Shown: positions 1 to 7,187 of the stretch, in pieces
How the letters are laid out: every line of letters starts with the position of its first letter
Numbering within the stretch: position 1 is the first letter of the stretch
NCBI GenBank assembly: GCA_031256815.1
Contig: JAIRPU010000063.1
Location: 1 to 14,721 of the forward strand
Direction: 5' to 3'
DNA from: Spirochaetaceae bacterium
GTDB taxonomy: Bacteria > Spirochaetota > Spirochaetia > Treponematales > Breznakiellaceae
DNA: 14,721 nt
Notes under the pieces: model-generated
Told to the model about the DNA's origin: nothing
The model's database searches: none
Seen by the model: only the letters and a program-made list of their open reading frames with translations
Program-made: the position numbers and the translations under genes

Positions 1-1038
1 ATACTCGGCTCCGGCTTCGACTTCGACATCGAAATCCGCCTTGGCGCGGGCGCGTTTGTCTGCGGCGAAGAAACGGCGCTGCTGCGCTCCCTCGAAGGCA
101 AGCGCGGTATGCCCACTCCAAAACCGCCGTTCCCGGCATTTGAAGGACTTTGGGCAAAACCCACCGTTATTAACAATGTGGAAACGCTTGCCAACATTCC
201 GGCGATACTCGCCCGCGGCGGCGCATGGTTTGCCTCCATGGGCACCGAAAAATCCAAAGGCACAAAGGTTTTTGCGCTTACAGGAAAGGTGCAGAATTCA
301 GGCTTGGTCGAAGTTCCGATGGGGACGACCCTCCGCGAAATCATCTTTGAGATTGGCGGCGGCATAAAGAACGGCAAGAAATTCAAAGGCGTGCAGACCG
401 GCGGGCCTTCCGGCGGCATCCTAACCGAAAAAGACCTGGACACCCCGATAGATTACGAAGGCTTGCAGTCGATGGGCTCTATGATGGGCTCAGGCGGCAT
501 GATAGTTATGGACGAGGACGACTGCGTGGTAGACGTGGCGCGCTTCTACATGGATTTCTGCGTAGACGAAAGCTGCGGCAAGTGTTCACCCTGCCGCATT
601 GGCACAAGCCAAATTCTTGCTATCCTGGATAAAATTACCGAAGGCAAGGGAGAAGAAGCCGACCTCGACAAGTTGCAGGCCATTGGCAAGGCGATGCAAA
701 AAGCGTCACTTTGCGCTCTGGGCGGTACCGCTCCGAACCCGACACTTTCGACAATAAAGAACTTCCGCGAAGAGTACATGGAACACATCCATGACCACAA
801 GTGCCGCGCCGGCAAGTGCAAGAAGATGCTGCAGTACACGATAGTGCCGGAAAACTGTATTGGATGCGGGCTCTGCGCGAAAAACTGCCCGGTAAACGCG
901 ATAACGGCAGTGGAAGGCTGGACGCCGCCGCCTGACGGTTCAAAGAAGAAACCGCCCATGATTATCGACCAGTCCAAATGCATCAAGTGCGGCGAGTGTA
1001 TGAGCAAGTGCAAAAAAGACGCCGTGGTGCGTAAGTAA
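1..1038 (+). CDS. hydB: NADH-binding (NuoF-like) subunit of [FeFe] hydrogenase, HydB/HndC, 5' end outside window
   Basis: This subunit carries FMN and Fe-S clusters and exchanges electrons between NAD(P)H and the hydrogenase catalytic subunit. The frame is open from base 1, so the N-terminus lies outside; 345 residues are visible. The FMN/NADH-binding signature GAGAFVCGEE is encoded at 43-72, followed by the LEGKRG...KPPFPA stretch typical of NuoF. The N3-type cluster motif ESCGKCSPC has Cys codons at 574, 583 and 592, with the fourth Cys at 712 (SLCALGG). A C-terminal two-cluster ferredoxin domain has CxxCxxCxxxCP motifs starting at Cys codons 856 and 979; this domain marks HydB/HndC rather than respiratory NuoF. 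The stop codon overlaps the Shine-Dalgarno of the next gene, so the two are co-transcribed and probably translationally linked. The gene upstream, outside the window, would be expected to be the NuoE-like subunit (inference). Confidence 0.93.
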   Translation: MLGSGFDFDIEIRLGAGAFVCGEETALLRSLEGKRGMPTPKPPFPAFEGLWAKPTVINNVETLANIPAILARGGAWFASMGTEKSKGTKVFALTGKVQNSGLVEVPMGTTLREIIFEIGGGIKNGKKFKGVQTGGPSGGILTEKDLDTPIDYEGLQSMGSMMGSGGMIVMDEDDCVVDVARFYMDFCVDESCGKCSPCRIGTSQILAILDKITEGKGEEADLDKLQAIGKAMQKASLCALGGTAPNPTLSTIKNFREEYMEHIHDHKCRAGKCKKMLQYTIVPENCIGCGLCAKNCPVNAITAVEGWTPPPDGSKKKPPMIIDQSKCIKCGECMSKCKKDAVVRK

Positions 1039-1042
1039 GGAG
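1037..1042 (+). promoter_or_regulatory. Ribosome binding site of hydA, overlapping the hydB stop
   Basis: AAGGAG lies 6 bases before the ATG at 1049 and shares two bases with the hydB stop codon TAA (1036-1038). It fixes the hydA start and ties the two genes together in one message. Confidence 0.8.
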
Positions 1043-1048
1043 AAAAAT

Positions 1049-2803
1049 ATGATTAGCCTAAAAATTAACGGCGTTCCCATTCAGGTTGAAGAAGGAACGA
1101 CCATTGTTGAAGCGGCAAAGAAGGTAAATATAAAAATCCCGACTCTTTGCTATAACCCTGACCTTTCACCATGGGCATCCTGCGGTCTTTGTATCGTGCG
1201 CACCATGGGGCCCGGCTCGCCGCGTATGGCCCGCGCCTGCGCGACTCACTGCGCCGAAGGCATGGACGTTGTTACCCACGATGCCGAACTTATTGCCGTA
1301 CGGCGCACCGTGCTGGAACTAATCCTGAGCAACCATCCAAATGATTGTCTCCAGTGCCCGCGAAACGGCTCCTGCGAACTTCAAACGCTTGCCGCCGAAT
1401 TCGGCATAAGGCAGGTTCCGTTCCGCAAAATTCTTAACGGAATTCCTGTGGACGATTCAAATCCGTCCATTGTGCTTAGTCCGGAAAAATGCGTGCGCTG
1501 CGGACGCTGCGTAAAAGTTTGCCAGGACGTGCAGAACGTTTGGGCGATTGAGTTCCTTGGCCGCGGCATTAAAGGCAAAATTGCCAGCGCCGCCGATGTG
1601 CCGCTTGGCGACTCGCCCTGCATCAAATGTGGGCAGTGCGCAGCCCATTGCCCTGTCGGCGCTATTTATGAGCGTGACGAAACGGCGACAGTCTGGAACG
1701 CCCTGCTTGACCCAAATAAGCATACGGTTGTGCAGTTTGCTCCCGCAGTGCGCGTAGGCCTTGCCGAAGAATTTGGCATGGAACCAGGTTTTCTTGTTAC
1801 AAAAAAACTCTATGCGGCGCTCCGTAAACTGGGCTTTAAGACGGTGTTCGACACCAACTTCTCCGCCGACCTTACCATTATGGAAGAAGGCAGCGAACTG
1901 GTAAAACGCCTTACCGAAAAGTCAAAGGACATTCCGCTTATAACATCCTGCTGCCCTGCGTGGGTTGATTACATGGAAAAATACTATTCAGATTTTATTC
2001 CTAACTTCTCCACCGCAAAATCACCGCAGCAGATGATGGGCGCGATGATAAAAGGTTACTGGGCAAAGAAAGCCGGCGTTGACCCGAATAAAGTCTACTC
2101 CGTATCCATAATGCCCTGCACCGCAAAGAAATGGGAATGTCACCGCGACGAACACATGAAGAGCGCCGGCGCAGGCTGGGATGTTGACATCGTGCTTACC
2201 ACCCGCGAGCTTGCCCGTATGATAAAACAGGCGGGTATTGACCTTATGAACCTTAAAGAAGAAGAAGCGGACAGCCCCCTCGGGCCATACACCGGCGCTG
2301 GAACGCTATTCGGCACCACAGGCGGCGTTATGGAAGCGGCGGTTCGTTCGGCCTATTTCCTCGTTACAAAAAAAGAATTGGGCGATGTAAACTTTAAGCC
2401 TGTACGCGGTCTTGAGGGTGTAAAAGAGGCAGAAGTTGACCTTGGCGGCACTAAAATCAAGCTTGCCGTAGCCCACCAGATGGGGAATATAGAAGCGGTT
2501 CTGGACAAAATTCGCGCGCTTCGCGCTGAAGGGCTGCCTTCTCCATGGCAGTTTATCGAAGTAATGGCTTGCAGGGGCGGTTGTGTAGCGGGAGGCGGCC
2601 AGCCTTACGGCGCGACTGATTCTATCCGCGAAAAACGCGCTGCCGGTCTTTACAAAGATGATGAGCAGTCAAAACTGCGTTGTTCGCACCAGAATCCGGA
2701 TATACAGGCTGTCTATAAAGATTTCCTTGGAGAACCGGGCGGGCATAAAGCGCATGAACTTTTACACACAAAGTACAAAGCGCTTGATTTATACACAAAG
2801 TAA
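1049..2803 (+). CDS. hydA: [FeFe] hydrogenase catalytic subunit HydA/HndD
   Basis: This is the cytoplasmic catalytic subunit for reversible H2 formation. Domains in order over 584 residues: a plant-type [2Fe-2S] ferredoxin (Cys34, 45, 48, 64); a His-Cys3 [4Fe-4S] motif (His96, Cys100, 103, 109); two [4Fe-4S] clusters (Cys148/151/154/158 and Cys191/194/197/201); the H-cluster domain; and a small-subunit-like C-terminus from about residue 525. All three H-cluster signatures are intact: TSCCPAW at 299-305, MPCTAKK at 355-361 and MACRGGCVAGGGQP from 506. The expected cluster ligands are Cys302, 357, 508 and 512, and Cys301 is the usual proton-relay cysteine. The length matches HndD-type subunits and lacks the extra C-terminal ferredoxin-like domain of some bifurcating HydA proteins. 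Together with HydB this indicates a group A NAD(P)-linked, probably electron-bifurcating enzyme. The direction of use (H2 production or uptake) cannot be read from the sequence. Confidence 0.96.
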   Translation: MISLKINGVPIQVEEGTTIVEAAKKVNIKIPTLCYNPDLSPWASCGLCIVRTMGPGSPRMARACATHCAEGMDVVTHDAELIAVRRTVLELILSNHPNDCLQCPRNGSCELQTLAAEFGIRQVPFRKILNGIPVDDSNPSIVLSPEKCVRCGRCVKVCQDVQNVWAIEFLGRGIKGKIASAADVPLGDSPCIKCGQCAAHCPVGAIYERDETATVWNALLDPNKHTVVQFAPAVRVGLAEEFGMEPGFLVTKKLYAALRKLGFKTVFDTNFSADLTIMEEGSELVKRLTEKSKDIPLITSCCPAWVDYMEKYYSDFIPNFSTAKSPQQMMGAMIKGYWAKKAGVDPNKVYSVSIMPCTAKKWECHRDEHMKSAGAGWDVDIVLTTRELARMIKQAGIDLMNLKEEEADSPLGPYTGAGTLFGTTGGVMEAAVRSAYFLVTKKELGDVNFKPVRGLEGVKEAEVDLGGTKIKLAVAHQMGNIEAVLDKIRALRAEGLPSPWQFIEVMACRGGCVAGGGQPYGATDSIREKRAAGLYKDDEQSKLRCSHQNPDIQAVYKDFLGEPGGHKAHELLHTKYKALDLYTK

Positions 2804-2810
2804 AGCCAAA

Positions 2811-2840
2811 CCACTTTAAAACCTTGCTGCTTTAAAGTGG
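2811..2840. terminator. AT-rich hairpin after hydA
   Basis: CCACTTTAAA at 2811-2820 and TTTAAAGTGG at 2831-2840 form a perfect 10-bp stem with a 10-base loop, 8 bases after the hydA stop. No T-run follows directly. It sits next to the stronger GC hairpin and may protect the mRNA 3' end or add to termination. Confidence 0.55.
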
Positions 2841-2845
2841 CAAAT

Positions 2846-2876
2846 AAAAAAGCCGGCGAAACCCGCCGGCTTTTTT
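2846..2876. terminator. Bidirectional rho-independent terminator
   Basis: GCCGGCG (2852-2858) and CGCCGGC (2864-2870) make a perfect 7-bp GC stem with a 5-base loop. It is preceded by six A (2846-2851) and followed by six T (2871-2876), so it works as an intrinsic terminator on either strand. It lies between the convergent ends of hydA and the TPR gene. Confidence 0.93.
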
Positions 2877-2888
2877 GTTTTTATTGAT

Positions 2889-3953
2889 TTAACGTAATGC
2901 TATAAGGCTTTTTAAATCTGAACGGTTCGATTGCGCGTCAAAATAGTAAGGATTAATCCTTAGAGCTTCGTTAAAATCGTCCAGAGCAAGCTGCCATTCA
3001 CCGAGCTGCGCATACGCAACGCCACGGTTGTTATACGCAACCGCAGAACCCGGATTGCGCGAAATTAACTCTGTGTAGGCAAGTACGGCGCGTTCGTAAT
3101 AGCCGTTCTGCTGATTCATAATATTTTGCTGCGGATTGATTCTAAGCGATTTTACCGTGTCGTTTCTGCCCTGCATTGCAGAGGCAACCGGAATCTCCGG
3201 CCACGTGCCCCGCCCCGGCGAAGCAGAGCTTGAAGGAAGGCGCTGCTTTTGCTGTTCCGCCGCGATTGGAGCATAACCTGGCGCTAACGGATAAGCATAC
3301 TTGTTTTGCTCGTAACTTAAATTGTTTTGTGGTATAACCTGACCCGGCAAGGCGGAAAGGTCTTGCGGAGTTTTAACAGTGCGGTTATAGAGTGAAGTTT
3401 TTATTGATTCTTCCATAGTTGTCTTGTCGTACAGCGAAGTAACGCCGCCGGGCGGCGCAGGCTGATAATTTTCGACAGTCAATGACGCGCCGCGAGGTAT
3501 AGACTGATAATTTTCTGCAGATGCCTGAGTACCGCCTGGAGAAGCGATGGCATAATTACCGGTTCCTAAAAGTCTTTCGGCGTTTTTATAGTTATTTGTT
3601 TCATCCGTTATTCCGTTCATACTTTTTATAATGTTGTTTATGTTCTCCATATTATGCTGGCTCTCTGCCAATACCGGATTAAGAGCCAGAGCATATTGAA
3701 AATCGGCGCGCGCTTTTTCGTAGTCGCCCCGTTTTTGATATACAACACCACGGCCATTCAATGCCTTAATATTTTTAGGATTTGCGGCCAGTATGGTACT
3801 GTAAAGCTCAAAAGCATTTTCAAAATCCTTTTGAGACCTGTACTGCTCGGCACGGCGAAGCAATAATTCTACATCTTGCAGGTCAGTCTGTGCAAAAAGC
3901 GCGCCGGACAAGATGCAGAAAAATATGAATGATAACGATAATCTGCGCTTCAT
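2889..3953 (-). CDS. Secreted tetratricopeptide-repeat (TPR) protein
   Basis: A 354-residue protein of unknown specific function. A Sec signal peptide is visible: basic MKRR, a hydrophobic core to about residue 20, and probable cleavage after LFA. There is no lipobox cysteine, so it is predicted periplasmic or secreted rather than a lipoprotein. TPR units occupy about residues 28-95, including the A-x-NP helix-turn pattern. A further pair at the C-terminus (about 286-340) contains the tight AYNNRGVAYAQLGEWQLALD unit. The roughly 190 residues between are rich in Gln, Pro, Ser and Tyr, look disordered, and contain a short internal duplication (ENYQSIPRG / ENYQPAPPGG, about 147-170). The start is supported by AGAGGGG six bases upstream. 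The gene follows the 2-hydroxycarboxylate transporter by 49 bp on the same strand, but it has its own promoter candidate and may be independent. TPR domains usually bind other proteins; no partner is evident. Confidence 0.85.
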   Translation of the reverse strand: MKRRLSLSFIFFCILSGALFAQTDLQDVELLLRRAEQYRSQKDFENAFELYSTILAANPKNIKALNGRGVVYQKRGDYEKARADFQYALALNPVLAESQHNMENINNIIKSMNGITDETNNYKNAERLLGTGNYAIASPGGTQASAENYQSIPRGASLTVENYQPAPPGGVTSLYDKTTMEESIKTSLYNRTVKTPQDLSALPGQVIPQNNLSYEQNKYAYPLAPGYAPIAAEQQKQRLPSSSASPGRGTWPEIPVASAMQGRNDTVKSLRINPQQNIMNQQNGYYERAVLAYTELISRNPGSAVAYNNRGVAYAQLGEWQLALDDFNEALRINPYYFDAQSNRSDLKSLIALR

Positions 3954-3967
3954 AAGGATCCCCTCTG

Positions 3968-3996
3968 ACTAGAGTATCGTCAATTTTAATTGTCAA
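3968..3996 (-). promoter_or_regulatory. Candidate promoter of the TPR gene
   Basis: Read on the minus strand, a perfect TTGACA (3996-3991) stands 17 bases before TCTAGT (3973-3968), which matches 4 of 6 in the -10 box. The SD follows at 3966-3960. A second TTGAC lies 13 bases after the first and could be an operator half-site. The weak -10 box makes this tentative. Confidence 0.4.
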
Positions 3997-4002
3997 GTTA
4001 AA

Positions 4003-5322
4003 TTATTTAATTATTTGCAAAATTACACTCGATAAAATTAGCATGATTGCGCCGCCTAAACGCGAAGAAATCTGCGCAAATGGCATAAGTTCCATTCGCT
4101 GAGAAGCGGAAAGCACCGCGACATCGCCTGTACCGCCCATGTTGGCCATACAAAGCCCCGCGGTAATTGACGATTCTATAGGATAAAAACCTACAAGCTT
4201 TCCTACAATACCCGACCCAAGTACAGCGCCAAAAACGGTTACCGTAACCAGCAGCACATACTGCGGAGAAAACGCTTCGGCAATTTGTTTTAAATCGGTA
4301 TAGCCAACGCCAATTCCAACAAGCAGCACGCCGGTAAGGTTGAGCATAACAAACTGGAACCATTGGTAGCAGCAAATCTCAAATTTTTGCGGAAGCAGCC
4401 CAAGCGCTTTTACCACCGCAACGCTGAGTATCATCCATGCGTAGCCATGAATTGCCGGCACAAACTTGTTGATTAACGCTCCAAGCGCAAAAAATGATGT
4501 AGCAATAAAAAGTCCGGTACCCATTTGAACCCAATCAACAGTATCCCGCGCTTTTTTGTATTCAGGGTCAAGTTCCAGTTCCTTTGCCGCGTCCATGCCG
4601 CTTGCCCGCATAAGAGCGCCATTACCGGTCAAGTTTTTATTGACTTTACCAAGCCTGTTGAGAAGTCCGCCCAAAACAATGGCAAGCGCGTTTCCAAGGG
4701 CCACTGCCGGAACCATTTTTGCCAGCATTGAGGTAGTGTCAACGCCCATTCCTTCACCAAAAATTTTAGACAGCGGAACTGCGCCTGCGCCCATGCCTCC
4801 GCCCATAATTGGGATGCCAATGAACAACAGTGCTTCTTTTGCGCCATAACCGGAAAGAGCCCCAACAAGAGAGCTAAGTCCAAGCGCAACAAAAATACTG
4901 CCCGCAAGCGCCGGGAAATACCGTACAGCGGCTTTTATTAAAAGTTTACGGTTCATTCCCATAATAGAACCTGTAATAAGCGAAGCAATATAAAAATCCA
5001 AAAAGCCTTCGCCCTGCATAAAATTCTTCATTGTACCGATAACCGGTTCAGGTAAAAGTTCGAATGTAACAAGCGCTGCCGAACCAAAAATGATAACAAT
5101 AGCGCCGCCGCCCAAAAAAGTTTTTATTACAGGGGCATTATCTCCTATTTTACCAAGAATCGCTCCAATTAGAATCATAATCGGAAAAGCCCCAATCATT
5201 CCCTTGGGGAGCTTTCCTGAAAATGCAGCGATAAGCAAAATAGCGCCAAAAACCGCAAAGTAATACCATGGCATTCCGTAAAACCAGAGCTTCTTTTTTT
5301 GTGTTTGCTGTTTTAAATCCAT
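4003..5322 (-). CDS. 2-hydroxycarboxylate transporter family protein (CitS/MaeN type, Na+ symporter)
   Basis: A polytopic inner-membrane carrier expected to import citrate, malate or a related 2-hydroxycarboxylate with Na+ or H+. The 439-residue length fits the 2HCT family. Its hallmark motif, GGGMGAGAVPLS, is at about residues 174-185, and the C-terminal re-entrant region MANMGGTGDVAVLSA...PFAQISSRLGG is highly conserved. Arg421 in QISSR corresponds to the substrate-carboxylate-binding arginine of CitS. Strong hydrophobic segments alternate through the whole protein. The ATG at 5322 is chosen because AAGGAG (5336-5331) lies 8 bases upstream; a TTG two codons earlier would leave only 2 bases of spacing. 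No citrate lyase, malic enzyme or two-component regulator is nearby, so the substrate cannot be assigned. Confidence 0.92.
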   Translation of the reverse strand: MDLKQQTQKKKLWFYGMPWYYFAVFGAILLIAAFSGKLPKGMIGAFPIMILIGAILGKIGDNAPVIKTFLGGGAIVIIFGSAALVTFELLPEPVIGTMKNFMQGEGFLDFYIASLITGSIMGMNRKLLIKAAVRYFPALAGSIFVALGLSSLVGALSGYGAKEALLFIGIPIMGGGMGAGAVPLSKIFGEGMGVDTTSMLAKMVPAVALGNALAIVLGGLLNRLGKVNKNLTGNGALMRASGMDAAKELELDPEYKKARDTVDWVQMGTGLFIATSFFALGALINKFVPAIHGYAWMILSVAVVKALGLLPQKFEICCYQWFQFVMLNLTGVLLVGIGVGYTDLKQIAEAFSPQYVLLVTVTVFGAVLGSGIVGKLVGFYPIESSITAGLCMANMGGTGDVAVLSASQRMELMPFAQISSRLGGAIMLILSSVILQIIK

Positions 5323-5344
5323 AAACAAATCTCCTTAACATTAA

Positions 5345-5353
5345 GTATAGCAA
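5345..5353 (-). promoter_or_regulatory. Candidate extended -10 promoter of the 2HCT transporter
   Basis: On the minus strand TGCTATACT gives an extended -10 element (TGn followed by TATACT), about 10 bases before the SD. No good -35 box stands at the correct distance, which is tolerated with an extended -10. Confidence 0.45.
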
Positions 5354-5445
5354 ATGCGGATAGTTTCAGCCATAGTGCCAAATTCCTGAGCCGGTTAGAG
5401 GCGCACAGGCAAAATGTCCGCCAATTTAAAATTTCAGCAGCCCTA

Positions 5446-5477
5446 TTGACGTTTTTTTATAAAAACACAAATATAAA
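5446..5477 (+). promoter_or_regulatory. Candidate promoter of the tRNA-Ala/tRNA-Leu unit
   Basis: TTGACG at 5446-5451 and TATAAA at 5472-5477 are separated by 20 bases, longer than ideal, and end just before the tRNA-Ala 5' end at 5484. An inverted repeat ACGTTTTT (5449-5456) / AAAAACGT (5475-5482) brackets the spacer. The boxes are near consensus but the AT-rich context lowers certainty. Confidence 0.4.
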
Positions 5478-5483
5478 AACGTT

Positions 5484-5557
5484 GGGGGTGTAGCTCAGTT
5501 GGCTAGAGCGTTTGAATGGCATTCAAAAGGTCAGCGGTTCAATTCCGCTCACCTCCA
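5484..5557 (+). tRNA. tRNA-Ala (anticodon GGC)
   Basis: A full cloverleaf can be folded. The acceptor stem GGGGGTG/CACCTCC has one G-T pair. The D arm is GCTC/GAGC. The anticodon stem TTTGA/TCAAA encloses the loop ATGGCAT, with GGC at 5518-5520. The T arm is AGCGG-TTCAATT-CCGCT. The discriminator base is A at 5557. The 3' CCA is not encoded and must be added after transcription. Confidence 0.96.
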
Positions 5558-5570
5558 TTGTTTAAACCGG

Positions 5571-5653
5571 GCCGGGGTGGTGGAATGGTAGACACCGGGG
5601 ACTTAAAATCCCCTGGCCGCAAGGCCGTATGAGTTCAAATCTCATTCCCGGCA
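5571..5653 (+). tRNA. tRNA-Leu (anticodon TAA)
   Basis: A class II tRNA of 83 bases. The acceptor stem GCCGGGG pairs with TCCCGGC. The anticodon stem GGGGA/TCCCC holds the loop CTTAAAA, with TAA at 5604-5606. The long variable arm folds as GGCC-GCAA-GGCC. The T arm ATGAG/CTCAT encloses TTCAAAT. CCA is not encoded. It lies 13 bases after tRNA-Ala and is probably co-transcribed with it. Confidence 0.96.
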
Positions 5654-5703
5654 TAATATTTATCACGCCTTTATTGCAACTTTATTCTACCGGCCTTGTC
5701 TAA

Positions 5704-6381
5704 ATGGTAATGAACTTACAAATAGCAGCCGTTCCGGTACGACGTAAACAAACCGTAAAAGAAGAAATTTTTAATTCTGTATTGCATTACGCAGGCGCTT
5801 TTGCCGCCCTTTGCGGGGCTGCGTATTTAATTTTGCGCAACCGGGGCGTTTTTGGAAATGAGCCCGGGTCAATAAAATCTCTTGGCGCATATTCCATTTA
5901 TGGCGCTTCAATGATAATTCTTTTTTTGGCGTCGGCGTTTTACCATGGCGCAAGAAAAGAAAACGTTAAACGTATATTGCAGATGTGCGACCATTCCGGA
6001 ATATATATTTTGATAGCCGGAACCTACACGCCTGTTTGTCTTTTGCTTATTCCTGGCGCAGCGGGCTGGGCGCTTGTTATATCGGAATGGGCGCTTGCGG
6101 CGATTGGAATTACACTGCATCTTTTAAATATAAAGAATGTAAAAAAGGCGGAAGTATTTATTTGGCTGATTATGGGCTGGGCTATCGTGTTTATGGCGCC
6201 CGTTCTAATTCATTCTGCGCGTCTTTTTACGCTTGCCATGTTATTGGGCGGCGGAATTACTTATTCGCTTGGCGTGTTTTTTTATAAAAAACCACAGCGG
6301 CGTTTTTTTCATGTTATATGGCATATTTTTGTACTTGCAGGCGCCGCGCTGCAGTGGATTTCTGTTTATACAATAGCGTAA
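5704..6381 (+). CDS. Hemolysin III / PAQR-family (YqfA-like) membrane protein
   Basis: A 225-residue integral membrane protein with about seven hydrophobic segments, the normal size for bacterial PAQR/hemolysin III proteins. Family features visible are the N-terminal EEIFNSVLHYAG segment (conserved Glu/Asn/His), SAFYHGA in the second membrane helix region, the HSGIYILIAGTYTP block, and the C-terminal FFHVIWHIFVLAG with paired histidines. These His/Asp/Ser residues form the zinc site in the wider PAQR family. Biological function in bacteria is poorly defined, and the hemolysin name does not establish cytolysis. No clear Shine-Dalgarno precedes ATG 5704 or the in-frame ATG 5710, so the exact start is uncertain. 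The gene follows tRNA-Leu by 50 bases and could in principle be read from the tRNA promoter. Confidence 0.85.
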   Translation: MVMNLQIAAVPVRRKQTVKEEIFNSVLHYAGAFAALCGAAYLILRNRGVFGNEPGSIKSLGAYSIYGASMIILFLASAFYHGARKENVKRILQMCDHSGIYILIAGTYTPVCLLLIPGAAGWALVISEWALAAIGITLHLLNIKNVKKAEVFIWLIMGWAIVFMAPVLIHSARLFTLAMLLGGGITYSLGVFFYKKPQRRFFHVIWHIFVLAGAALQWISVYTIA

Positions 6382-6383
6382 AT

Positions 6384-6401
6384 AATCATTTAAAAATGAT
6401 T
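6384..6401. repeat. Short AT-rich inverted repeat after the hemolysin III gene
   Basis: AATCATTT (6384-6391) and AAATGATT (6394-6401) are perfect inverted copies three bases after the stop codon. No T-run follows. It may be part of a weak 3'-end structure. Confidence 0.4.
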
Positions 6402-6424
6402 TATAAACCGTAAGCTATATTTTA

Positions 6425-6464
6425 TTTATCAATAAGATTATAATTCTTGTTGATAAATTTTTTT
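6425..6464 (+). terminator. AU-rich terminator-like hairpin between hemolysin III and YczE-like genes
   Basis: TTTATCAATAAG (6425-6436) pairs with CTTGTTGATAAA (6446-6457) in a 12-bp stem containing one G-U pair and a 9-base loop, followed directly by seven T (6458-6464). The shape is that of an intrinsic terminator, but the stem is weak for lack of GC pairs. It ends only five bases before the next start codon, so it may instead act as a regulatory leader structure. Confidence 0.5.
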
Positions 6465-6469
6465 ATACA

Positions 6470-7117
6470 ATGATAGATACAAAAATAATCTTAAAATACA
6501 AAAAATTATTTTACCGTGTGCTTTGGCTTATAGCAGGCATTACAACAATATCCGCAGGCTTAACCTTTATGCGTTATGCAAATTTTGGCATTGACCCATT
6601 ATCATGCCTTAATACAGGCATTTCAAACAAGATTGGAATGTCTTTTGGAACATGGCAGCTGGTATTCTTTGCCCCCATGATTATTGGAGTATTCATTTTT
6701 GACCGCAGTAAAATAGGTTTTGGAACTTTGTATAATATGCTTACGATTGGTTACACATCGGATTTTTTTTTATGGCTTATAAATAAAATTTATATTTTTG
6801 AATCTTTTTCAATTCAAACAAGAATAATATCTTTTATATTCGGCTTTCCTGTTTTATATTTCGGCGCTGCAGTTTATATCGAAACAAATATGGGAATTGC
6901 ACCTTACGACGCCATTGCAATTATTATTGCGGAAAAAATAAAAAAACAAAATTGGTTTAGATGGATAAGAATTGGAACAGATGCTTTATGTGTTACCGGA
7001 GGCATATTAACTCAAAGCGCCGGCGTGGGAGCAGGAACATTATTAACGGTGTTATTTGCCGGGCCATTAATTGCATTTTTTAGAAAATTAAAAGCGCTTC
7101 AAATTATTCAAAAATAA
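6470..7117 (+). CDS. YczE/YyaS/YitT-like integral membrane protein
   Basis: A 215-residue multi-span membrane protein of uncharacterised function. The N-terminal LSxxxGLTFMRYANFGIDPLS-type segment, the SFGTWQL motif and the later IETNMGIAPYDAI motif repeat the pattern 'small hydrophobic-G-x-x-P-x-D' seen in the YczE/YitT group. Five or six membrane helices can be drawn. The gene is much richer in A+T than its neighbours, with long A and T runs and AAA, ATT and TTT codons preferred, so recent acquisition or a different selection regime is possible. ATG 6470 has no Shine-Dalgarno and lies right behind a hairpin plus T-run. No in-frame start occurs in the 45 bases upstream, and the first membrane helix begins near residue 15, so this start is the best available. 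Confidence 0.75.
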   Translation: MIDTKIILKYKKLFYRVLWLIAGITTISAGLTFMRYANFGIDPLSCLNTGISNKIGMSFGTWQLVFFAPMIIGVFIFDRSKIGFGTLYNMLTIGYTSDFFLWLINKIYIFESFSIQTRIISFIFGFPVLYFGAAVYIETNMGIAPYDAIAIIIAEKIKKQNWFRWIRIGTDALCVTGGILTQSAGVGAGTLLTVLFAGPLIAFFRKLKALQIIQK

Positions 7118-7135
7118 AAAATAAAATTCCTTATA

Positions 7136-7164
7136 TTTATATTCTATAAATGAATTTTTATAAT
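7136..7164 (+). promoter_or_regulatory. Candidate promoter of the MATE transporter gene
   Basis: TTTATA (7136-7141) and a perfect TATAAT (7159-7164) are spaced by 17 bases, 24 bases before the ATG. The surrounding sequence is very AT-rich, so chance matches are likely. Confidence 0.3.
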
Positions 7165-7187
7165 TAAAAACAGGGATTAAAATTATT

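Noticed and set aside
546..1013. 155-codon minus-strand frame opposite hydB
   Set aside because: It is the antisense shadow of the Cys-rich hydB ferredoxin domain and has no start signals.
5654..5703. tRNA-associated integration site (att) at the 3' end of tRNA-Leu
   Set aside because: No integrase gene and no visible second copy of the tRNA 3' end downstream in the window.
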